DNA of 6,477 bases from an uncultured Odoribacter sp. (GTDB lineage Bacteria; Bacteroidota; Bacteroidia; Bacteroidales; Marinifilaceae), in the NCBI GenBank assembly GCA_905204385.1, contig CAJKZL010000187.1, positions 1-6,477 on the forward strand. Reading direction: 5' to 3'. The notes below the pieces were generated by a model that had not been told where the DNA came from, searched no databases, and saw nothing but the letters and a program-made list of their open reading frames with translations. Shown one piece after another: positions 1 to 6,234 of this stretch (position 1 is the first letter of the stretch; each line of letters opens with the position of its first letter). The translations under genes were made by a program, and so were the position numbers.

Positions 1-597
1 CTCCGAGCTAGCTCCTACAAAGAAGACATAACATATCGCCGGATAGTTCAATTTATATTTCTCCGGCTCTTTATCCTCTAAAACACAATTATCTTCAGTC
101 ACCCCGTTATAGATCACCCTGATTTTTTTGTCATCGATATCGGGAAGAAATTTCAATAAATCCTTCCGGGTATTTTCAGAAATACAGATGATATAATCGG
201 AATGCCGGATGGCCCTGTATTTCTGCCGGCAATGTACGAATTTAGTTAAACCCGAGCAATAATATTCATAGGTAAAATCATGGACGGTCGTCACGTTGAT
301 CGCCTTTCTGTTCCGGCAAGTACGGTAATAAGAGGAATGGAATATAAACGGCACACCGGAGGTATATCCGGGATTAAAATACCTTCTCAGGGACAGCAAA
401 AAACTCCCCTTCCTGAGGAGCTGCTGTTCGCCGATAGCCAACTGCTTCCGGAAAATATTCAAACGGGCACCGTCGTATTCCAGGAAACAGCCTTCCTGCC
501 GATGATCCCGGAGAAAGCGGGACAACAATTCATACCAGACAACGGAAACACCTCCTGTCTTCTGAAGAGAGAATATTATATTATCAAAAACAATCAT
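1..597 (-). CDS. GT4-type glycosyltransferase, N-terminal part (cut by window edge)
   Basis: The minus strand is open from an ATG at 597-595 through the left edge, giving 199 residues with no stop. The start is preceded by AGGATAAT. Visible features fit the N-terminal half of a GT-B fold, GT4 family enzyme. A glycine-containing loop KTGGVSVV (residues 13-20) is followed by a helix. VHDF is at 105-108. SDYIICISENTRKDL (133-147) matches the conserved stretch where such enzymes place 'vSe.tk.dl'. VIYNGV is at 161-166, and FVGASSE (193-199) is where the donor-binding domain begins with 'FVG.R..yKN'. The C-terminal domain with the E-x7-E motif lies outside the window. It should transfer a sugar from a nucleotide donor to the lipid-linked repeat unit in the cytoplasm; donor and linkage cannot be read. 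It is the last visible gene of the operon, 49 bases after the UGM-like gene. A plus-strand ORF at 280-693 is antisense to it and is not a gene. Confidence 0.88.
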   Translation of the reverse strand, partial: MIVFDNIIFSLQKTGGVSVVWYELLSRFLRDHRQEGCFLEYDGARLNIFRKQLAIGEQQLLRKGSFLLSLRRYFNPGYTSGVPFIFHSSYYRTCRNRKAINVTTVHDFTYEYYCSGLTKFVHCRQKYRAIRHSDYIICISENTRKDLLKFLPDIDDKKIRVIYNGVTEDNCVLEDKEPEKYKLNYPAICYVFFVGASSE

Positions 598-646
598 ATT
601 ATCCTATTTTGCATGGGCAGCTACCTGCTTTATTCTCCTCGGGCTT

Positions 647-1894
647 TTACAACAATAACAACTGTTTGGATAAATCTATTGCCGCTCCCATAGCAGCATC
701 CATATTATAATATTCCCATTCGGCAAATCGTCCCAACAGGAATAAACGGTCTTTCCTCAATTGCTCTTTCAAAGCATTTATCAGCTCACGCGTATTCCTA
801 TTTTGTATCGGATAAGTATATTTTGTATACGAGTGAGAAATATAACGGGGATGCAAAGGGATCCTCTCCAGATTCTCTAGGATATCTTCCTTGGCGATGT
901 AATCGGTAAACTCTATCGTCCCTGTCGATCTCTCCGTATTGTTGTTCGAATCAGCAAAATTTCCCGTACAAATGATCCGGTGAGCCTTATGATGGGGACT
1001 CGGCATATATATCCAACTATAGGGATTTTTATCTATCTCGCAAAATACCGAAGTAGTTCCATGATACTCCAATTCTTCGATCTGTCCTGCAAAAGACGAA
1101 ATGTCCAATCCTCCGGAAAGATATTCCGGCAATGCTTTTACATTCCCACAGAAAACCACCAGATCGAAATTTTCGTCATCGACTTTCCACTGTCCGTCTT
1201 CCCTACTTATTTTACAGACAGCCGAATTATATGCGATATCCAGGCCTTCCGCCAGCCGGTCCGCCAAAAACTGCGAACCGTCATTCTTTGCATAATAAAA
1301 AGAACTGTGAACCATATTATATTCTTTCACATGGTTAAAATTATTATACAACATCTCTTCGATGGAGGGCATGGGCAACTTACCTTCCAGCCAGGATAAG
1401 GGGACGGTTTTTAAATCTCTTTTCCAGATTTTCTCATTATAGGGCTTGAAATAATATCGGTAGAGAGTGTCACCGAAATGTTCCCGAAGAAACTCTTCAA
1501 AATTATTCGGTTCCTGCCCCGGAGCCTTGGCCAATGTCATCATATCCTCGATAAATCCCTTTATCGAGGATTTATTCAACATATACACATGATTCTCGAT
1601 TGGATATCCGACAAATCCTTCCTCCTCAAAAGATATTACAGCATTTCTATCCGTCTTGACAAACTCCTTCGCCTGGTCGAAAAACTTCCAAAACCAGTCC
1701 AGCACCTCCTGTCGCTTGGAATTGAAAACATGTCCTCCCACTTGATGATAAAGTCCTTCCTTCTACCGGGAACATTTGATCAACCCTCCCGGAGCCGATT
1801 CAGCTTCGAAAACTTTCACCCGGAAGGATTCGTTTAAACAATGGGCTATGGACAAACCCGAAATGCCACCGCCAATAACTGCTACTCTTTTCAT
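647..1894 (-). pseudogene. UDP-galactopyranose mutase-like FAD protein, interrupted by in-frame TAG
   Basis: The natural start is the ATG at 1894-1892, after an A-rich leader. From there the frame encodes 415 codons ending in TAA at 649-647, but codon 44 (1765-1763) is TAG. Before it lies a dinucleotide-binding start: GGGISG (8-13), an acidic residue E30 at the end of the second strand, and GG at 36-37. After it come VGGHVFNSK (52-60), YPIE (97-100), FKPYNEKIWKRDL (149-161), a GSQFLADRL stretch (about 206-214) and GRFAEWEYYNMD (388-399). These parallel blocks of UDP-galactopyranose mutase, which interconverts pyranose and furanose forms of a UDP-sugar using reduced FAD. The protein belongs to the broader UGM-like / amine-oxidase-like group common in polysaccharide loci, so its exact substrate is uncertain. 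An ORF from the GTG at 1741 gives only the C-terminal 364 residues and lacks the FAD-binding start, so it should be inactive. Gene lengths and frame are otherwise intact, suggesting a recent lesion or a base error. Confidence 0.82.
1763..1765 (-). other. Premature in-frame amber (TAG) codon in the UGM-like gene
   Basis: Reading down from the ATG at 1894, codons 41-47 are Cys-Ser-Arg-TAG-Lys-Glu-Gly, and the same frame then runs on without a stop to the TAA at 649. Family-like sequence continues on both sides without a change of frame, so a single substitution explains the break and an indel does not. One-step sense ancestors include CAG, AAG, GAG, TTG, TCG, TGG, TAT and TAC. Confidence 0.93.
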
Positions 1895-1940
1895 ATGTTT
1901 ATTTTTTTATTTTCATAATAACCGGAATCCCCGTAACTCT

Positions 1941-2939
1941 CTAGCCCTTCAACAGACTTTGGGAATACCGGGACAATATATTGCGAAGCATTTCCACCCG
2001 GACCGAGGTATAATGCCGTTGCAAATAATCGGCATGCTTCTTCATGTCAGGCGGATTCGCCCGGGCCTCATCCACAGCCTTTTCAAAAGCCTCATAAGTT
2101 TCGATATGGGGACTAATCCGCCGGAGTTCATAATACAGCGTATCGGGATTTTCTTTATACCGGGCTATGACATGGCATCCGCAGGCCAACAGTTCTAAAA
2201 ATTTTGGAGTAACCTGATTAAAACCATTGGTCCGTTTCTCCCCTCCGTCTATTCCCGGGGTAGAATAAAATCCCATTCTACATTTACGCATCAATTCGAT
2301 ATATTTTTCCCTTGTGGAGATGTAACCTAAAAATTCTCCCGTAGAAGAATAATAAGCAAAATCATTATTTACGGGCTTCGCATATACGTAAACGAAATCC
2401 GGATGATTTTCGATGTATTTTTGCAGAAAATTTTCTAAAACAGGATTTTGCCGGCCCATTAATCCCACATCATACTTCTTTTCATAAACGGTATCCGCCG
2501 TAATCCGGTATCGGTCCGAAATAGAAAGAGGCAAATGGTATATCTTGGAACCTAAGTTTTTATTTTTCAGATATTCGACCACCTCAGCGCTCGATATCAA
2601 TATGAACGGATTTTCAGCATAGGCCGACCGAAATTGCGCGAGTTGACTTTCTTTCAGGAAAAAGTCGATAATACAGGGAATAACATTCTTTCTGTTGAGT
2701 CCATTGCTTAATAAACGGGGAGACATCTCCCAGGCTAACTCACATCCCTTGACAGTGTGAAAAACGGATAAATTCAAGCCCATTTTGCTTAATATGCGGT
2801 CTATACGCTGAGAATTACGCCGGACATAATGGAAATCGATCTCCATTTTTTCCCTGAAAATGTCTTCCCATTCATAAACCAAATCCCAGCTAGGCCACTT
2901 TTCATAGTTTCTTACCGTCCTGATGCAAGTAATCTCCAT
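1941..2939 (-). CDS. GT-B glycosyltransferase with CgeB-like / Glyco_trans_1_2 C-terminal domain
   Basis: This gene encodes 332 residues from ATG 2939-2937 to TAG 1943-1941, starting 11 bases after the stop of the preceding GT4 gene. The N-terminal half (about 1-150) is divergent; FILISSAEVVEYLKN (112-126) resembles the 'seeler' segment seen before the linker in such enzymes. The C-terminal half starts with KKYDVGLMGRQNP (154-166). It carries RTNGFNQVTPKFLELLACGC (236-255), close to the 'R.fEalacG..li' block of the Glyco_trans_1_2 family. That is followed by a helix-rich tail ending HADYLQRHYTSVRVEML (302-318), typical of the 'H.y..R...ll' end. There is no signal peptide or membrane segment, so it should act in the cytoplasm on the lipid-linked oligosaccharide. 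Donor sugar unknown. Being next to a UGM-like gene makes a furanose or otherwise modified donor possible, but that is only inference. Confidence 0.82.
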   Translation of the reverse strand: MEITCIRTVRNYEKWPSWDLVYEWEDIFREKMEIDFHYVRRNSQRIDRILSKMGLNLSVFHTVKGCELAWEMSPRLLSNGLNRKNVIPCIIDFFLKESQLAQFRSAYAENPFILISSAEVVEYLKNKNLGSKIYHLPLSISDRYRITADTVYEKKYDVGLMGRQNPVLENFLQKYIENHPDFVYVYAKPVNNDFAYYSSTGEFLGYISTREKYIELMRKCRMGFYSTPGIDGGEKRTNGFNQVTPKFLELLACGCHVIARYKENPDTLYYELRRISPHIETYEAFEKAVDEARANPPDMKKHADYLQRHYTSVRVEMLRNILSRYSQSLLKG

Positions 2940-2950
2940 TCCCGATAATT

Positions 2951-4030
2951 TTAAGATATTAAACCAGTATATTCTTTAATGATCTCAGCAGCGTTGAAAG
3001 CCAGTGCCCGCTTATACAAGCTATATTTCCGAAGGGGATATCGGCAGGCATAATCGATTTTCGCCGCTATCTCTACCGGATCGGTAAAAGTATTCACCAA
3101 ATAAGCCGATTTCCCATTCTCCGAAACTTCCTTTGCTCCGGGGGTCGGTGTAGCGACGCTGGTCACTCCCAATGCCATCGCCTCGACCAAAACATTCCCG
3201 AACGACTCCGACCGGGAAGGTAATACCAATATACGTGCCCGCTTCAACACAGGAAACGGATTTTGCGAGTTACCGAAAAAAATGATATGACTTTCCAACT
3301 CTTTTTTCTGGCAATATTGTTTAAGAGCCTCCATTTCCTCCCCTCCGCCAAGGACCAAAAGCTTCAGATCCGGGTGAGACCTGCGAAGCTGCACCATAGC
3401 ATCCAATAATAAAGTAAGATTCTTAATCAGGTTCAAACGGCCCACATAAACGATAAAATTTTCAGGCAACTCCAGGCCGGGATCTTCATTCGCCAATGCC
3501 CGGATATTACGAAGATCCATCGGATTATATATCCTTTTCAGCTTTTCCTCGGGTATCCCCCATCCCCGGAGCATCCCTTTGACTCCTTCCGAAACGGCTA
3601 CAATCCGGTAAGCCTTGGGATACAAACATTTGGCCAGAAAAGGAAATATTCTGCCATGCATCCCTAATTTCTGGACGGAAGCATCAAAAAAATTATGCTG
3701 AGTGATGATAACACGGGTATCGACCTTCGCCAGGGATTTAGCCAGTAAGGCCATGATATTGGGAAAATCGGGTCCACTGAATAAATAGTCCGGCTTATTT
3801 TTTTTCAGGTACCTCATCAAGGGCAATAGCGCCTTTCTCAACTGGATATCCCCTAAGTCGACAACGGATACCGCTGCATCTATCTCAGGACGCAAATCGC
3901 CTTTATCGCGGGTGACGACCAAAGATACTTCACTCCCCAGACCTGCCAAATGATTGGCCAGGGTGATCATCACTCTTTCGACACCTCCGATATCGAAACT
4001 TGGAATAAACAATGAAATCTTTTTTCTCAT
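2951..4030 (-). CDS. GT4 family glycosyltransferase
   Basis: A complete retaining GT-B enzyme of 359 residues, the usual length for GT4 (start ATG 4030-4028, stop TAA). The N-terminal domain begins with an FIPSFDIGGVERVM stretch (8-21), the classic acceptor-side glycine loop. The interdomain region has VAVSEGVKGML (144-154) and IYNPMD (167-172). The donor-binding domain opens with YVGRLNLIKNLTLLLDA (195-211), has LLVLGGGEE (224-232), and carries the E-x7-E motif as E275-SFGNVLV-E283 followed by AMALG. It adds a sugar from a nucleotide donor to the undecaprenyl-linked repeat unit at the cytoplasmic face; donor not readable. It lies 55 bases after the polymerase gene and 11 bases before the next glycosyltransferase, consistent with cotranscription. 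No strong ribosome-binding site is visible; the bases just before the ATG are the TAG of a 9-codon ORF. The coding strand has an A8 run (complement at 3798-3805) at residues 76-78. Confidence 0.95.
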   Translation of the reverse strand: MRKKISLFIPSFDIGGVERVMITLANHLAGLGSEVSLVVTRDKGDLRPEIDAAVSVVDLGDIQLRKALLPLMRYLKKNKPDYLFSGPDFPNIMALLAKSLAKVDTRVIITQHNFFDASVQKLGMHGRIFPFLAKCLYPKAYRIVAVSEGVKGMLRGWGIPEEKLKRIYNPMDLRNIRALANEDPGLELPENFIVYVGRLNLIKNLTLLLDAMVQLRRSHPDLKLLVLGGGEEMEALKQYCQKKELESHIIFFGNSQNPFPVLKRARILVLPSRSESFGNVLVEAMALGVTSVATPTPGAKEVSENGKSAYLVNTFTDPVEIAAKIDYACRYPLRKYSLYKRALAFNAAEIIKEYTGLIS

Positions 4031-4085
4031 CTATAAATCCGGTTCAAAAGCGATTAACATGAAACAATCCGTTTAAGCCGATAAA

Positions 4086-5351
4086 TCAACTCTCGACGGG
4101 AATAGGTTCCTCCGATGTCGCCAACCTGTCATTGGCGGTAAAGAAAAATACGACAATGATATAAGTCAGAATCGGACTGACATAATCCGCCGTCCTCAAA
4201 AACAACACCAATATGGTGATAAACAAACAATTATTCAATAAAGAATAAGCGTTATCCATCCTTTTCGAACGATTCAGGTAAAACAGGAGGAAAAATAAGA
4301 ACAAGCCGATATACCCATACTCAGACAAAATCTTAATATACATGGATCCGCCATCCAGGCGATTTAAAATAATGGTATCGTTGGTGATCTTGAAATGATC
4401 ATTGATATAAGCATCGAAATTATTTTTATTTGTAAAAAATCCCGTTCCCAAATAATGATCGTTCGCAGCGTCCTTAGCAATCAGGAAATTGGAGATAATG
4501 GCGAAAGCAGAAAGATTTTCCACCGAAGTGGTCAAAGCTTCCCTCTCCGCAAACAAACTTTCGAATTTGTTTTTCATATTTCCCGGGATCACGAAAAAGA
4601 TGGAAACCACAAATGCTACGATCAGTATCGAATAAAAAACGGAACGAAAATTAAAATTCAGTTGTTTCAGATAATAATACGAAAAGATAAGGAGCAGGCA
4701 AACATAAGCGGTAAAAGAAAACGTCAGCAAAAAAGCGATCGATATCACGATTTTTTGCTTCCGCGAAATAGGTACCAAAAACTCATCTTTGATGAAGAGA
4801 TTCTGTTTAATCTGACTCATGCAAGGGAGAATAAGGCCTACAAAAAAAACAGGCTCCAGGGTTAAGGAATATACCTGCAGCAGTCCCATGGTGGTGACAA
4901 TATTCCGGGGCACTCCGTCGATATAGGAAACATCGTACAAAATAGGAATATGCAACAAAAAACCGATCTCCTGAACAATAGCTATAATGGAAAAGATGTA
5001 GCAGCCTGTAATGTATTTTTTATAAACGTCCGGTAATTTATCCCTCCCCAGATAACTTACATAAGAATAGTATGCAATGATATAAATGCAAGTTCTGATG
5101 TAAGTCACAATATTGATCCCCTCCACTTTGTCGATGTTGATGACCGTCACAAATAAAGCATATATCAGCGCAAGAAACAAACCCCGGTGCAAATAAATTC
5201 TTCTCAGAGCGACAAGGACGACAAACAATAACAGAATACAAAATTGAGAGATGGAGACCGGTAAAAATTCAAAAACAATCCCGGAAGTAAAAATACCTCC
5301 CAAGGCAAGAAAATGGAGAATAGATTCGGTATTAAAATTTCTTAACGTCAT
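4086..5351 (-). CDS. wzy: Wzy-type O-antigen / capsule repeat-unit polymerase
   Basis: The product is a 421-residue, very hydrophobic inner-membrane protein with about 10-11 membrane segments, near residues 11-32, 34-53, 57-72, 80-100, 113-135, 155-177, 200-228, 236-256, 346-360, 372-386 and 393-407. Between roughly 258 and 340 is a long polar loop, probably periplasmic, ending in GGSMYIKILSEYGYIGL (334-350). This resembles the '.n.yl.il.e.G.iGl' element of the Wzy_C / O-antigen ligase fold. LEPVFF (165-170) resembles the 'EP..f' motif of Wzy proteins. Such enzymes join lipid-linked repeat units in the periplasm after flipping. Sequence identity in this family is low, so the call rests on topology, loop motif and position beside a flippase and glycosyltransferases. 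The alternative is an O-antigen ligase-like protein. The start ATG (5351-5349) is 30 bases after the GT2 stop; the stop is TGA. A plus-strand ORF at 4395-4865 and a minus-strand ORF at 5038-5241 overlap it and are shadows. Confidence 0.85.
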   Translation of the reverse strand: MTLRNFNTESILHFLALGGIFTSGIVFEFLPVSISQFCILLLFVVLVALRRIYLHRGLFLALIYALFVTVINIDKVEGINIVTYIRTCIYIIAYYSYVSYLGRDKLPDVYKKYITGCYIFSIIAIVQEIGFLLHIPILYDVSYIDGVPRNIVTTMGLLQVYSLTLEPVFFVGLILPCMSQIKQNLFIKDEFLVPISRKQKIVISIAFLLTFSFTAYVCLLLIFSYYYLKQLNFNFRSVFYSILIVAFVVSIFFVIPGNMKNKFESLFAEREALTTSVENLSAFAIISNFLIAKDAANDHYLGTGFFTNKNNFDAYINDHFKITNDTIILNRLDGGSMYIKILSEYGYIGLFLFFLLFYLNRSKRMDNAYSLLNNCLFITILVLFLRTADYVSPILTYIIVVFFFTANDRLATSEEPIPVES

Positions 5352-5381
5352 GATGGTCGCATTCAGTGTTGAAATACCCTA

Positions 5382-6176
5382 CTAGTTTTTCATCATTTTT
5401 TTCATTCTTATTTGGGTAACGACTGCTTTCGGCAATATCTTTTTCATACATTTCGCCACTCCGTTTCTGAGTCTGAACCGGGCAAACGACAAGTGATAAT
5501 AAAATGATTTATAACTACCTGTTACTCTGGCATTTTCTATAAAAAATAAATTCTGCTGAGTAGAAGAAATCCCTGATTCCGCATCAAAAATAGACATACA
5601 GACCGGGATATACAAAAATTCGCATTCTTTTTTCAGGTAGAGCCGGTAGAAAAAATGGTAATCTGCAGCTATCCGGAAAGAGGTATCGAATAAATATTCC
5701 TTCATCAGGGAAGTACGAACCAGCGTGGAGGGATGAAAAATAGGAAAATACCGGTTAAACCCGCTTAAATCGTCAGGTTTTTTTTCTACATTTCCCCAGG
5801 CATATTTAAACATGATATTCCCATAGATCACTCCTGTCCGATTTTCTATAGCGGAATGAAAAACTTCTTCCAGCACGGTGGAACCGCAATATTCATCGCC
5901 GCAATTAATAAATGAAATCCATTCTCCCCGGGCCTGACGGATTCCTTTATTCATGGCGTCATAGATACCTCGGTCTTTTTCGCTTATCCAATAATCGATC
6001 CGGGAAGCATACTTTTGGATAATTCCGACCGTACCGTCGTTGCTTCCCCCATCGATCACAATATATTCGATATTCGCATAGGTTTGGCCGAATACGCTTT
6101 GCATTGTTCGTTCGATACAATCGACCGCATTATACGAAACGGTAACAACCGATACCAGAGGCATTATTTTTTCCAT
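5382..6176 (-). CDS. GT2 family glycosyltransferase (WcaA-like)
   Basis: A 264-residue inverting GT-A enzyme, start ATG 6176-6174 with an A-rich AAAAAGAAACG upstream. VSVVTVSYNA (8-17) forms the first strand and nucleotide-binding region. IDGGSNDGT (41-49) is the conserved 'DggS.DgT'. ISEKDRGIYDAMNKGI (64-79) is a signature of the GT2 subgroup common in capsule and O-antigen loci. The metal-site position reads FINCGD (89-94), where many GT2 enzymes have DxD; N-x-GD is common in this subgroup, so this does not by itself imply inactivity. HPS (148-150) and ADYHFF (171-176) match the downstream acceptor and catalytic-base region. The tail after about 215 is basic and may lie against the membrane. 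It should add one sugar to the repeat unit in the cytoplasm; sugar unknown. It ends in TAG followed directly by a second TAG. Its reading frame carries an A8 run (complement at 5778-5785) at the E-K-K residues 131-133. Confidence 0.93.
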   Translation of the reverse strand: MEKIMPLVSVVTVSYNAVDCIERTMQSVFGQTYANIEYIVIDGGSNDGTVGIIQKYASRIDYWISEKDRGIYDAMNKGIRQARGEWISFINCGDEYCGSTVLEEVFHSAIENRTGVIYGNIMFKYAWGNVEKKPDDLSGFNRYFPIFHPSTLVRTSLMKEYLFDTSFRIAADYHFFYRLYLKKECEFLYIPVCMSIFDAESGISSTQQNLFFIENARVTGSYKSFYYHLSFARFRLRNGVAKCMKKILPKAVVTQIRMKKMMKN

Positions 6177-6195
6177 ATCGTTTCTTTTTGCCCGG

Positions 6196-6218
6196 GCCGT
6201 AAGATCGGTTCTTCCGGC
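6196..6218 (-). repeat. Intergenic inverted repeat / hairpin between the flippase and GT2 genes
   Basis: On the minus strand the spacer carries GCCGGAAGA, a 5-base loop ACCGA, then TCTTACGGC. The arms pair 8 of 9 positions with one internal mismatch. It lies 20 bases upstream of the GT2 start codon and 17 bases past the flippase stop codon. No U-run follows on either side, so it does not look like an intrinsic terminator. It could be an mRNA stability or translation element, or chance. Confidence 0.45.
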
Positions 6219-6234
6219 TAAGAAGGCTATATCG

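Noticed and set aside
5..14. Perfect 10-base palindrome GAGCTAGCTC
   Set aside because: It lies inside the coding sequence of the partial GT4 gene, which explains it. A single short palindrome is expected by chance.
280..693. Plus-strand ORF of 137 codons near the left edge
   Set aside because: It is antisense to the partial GT4 gene (597-1), whose translation shows clear family motifs. The plus-strand product has none.
980..1399. Plus-strand ORFs (980-1399, 1101-1295, 1132-1338) opposite the UGM-like gene
   Set aside because: They overlap each other in different frames and lie antisense to strongly conserved minus-strand sequence; no motif or ribosome-binding site supports them.
1741..1741. 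GTG at 1741 as the true start of the UGM-like gene
   Set aside because: Starting there removes the GGGISG FAD-binding segment, which is present just upstream in the same frame. The ATG at 1894 with its A-rich leader is the natural start.
1895..1940. Possible promoter or leader peptide in the AT-rich spacer before the UGM-like gene
   Set aside because: A 5-codon ATG-to-TAA stretch and A-rich sequence are present, but no Bacteroidetes-type -33/-7 pair could be made out. The A-rich bases are adequately explained as a ribosome-binding region.
1478..2198. Plus-strand ORFs 1478-1837 and 1776-2198
   Set aside because: They are antisense to the UGM-like gene and the end of the CgeB-like transferase, and their products look like random translation.
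4395..4865. Plus-strand ORF of 156 codons opposite the polymerase
   Set aside because: It is rich in Lys, Arg and Ile as expected from the complement of an AT-rich membrane-protein gene; no domain seen.
5038..5241. Minus-strand ORF of 67 codons inside the polymerase gene
   Set aside because: It is another frame of the polymerase coding sequence, which itself has convincing topology and motifs.
6015..6221. Plus-strand ORF opposite the start of GT2
   Set aside because: It is antisense to the conserved GT2 N-terminal motifs, with no support of its own.
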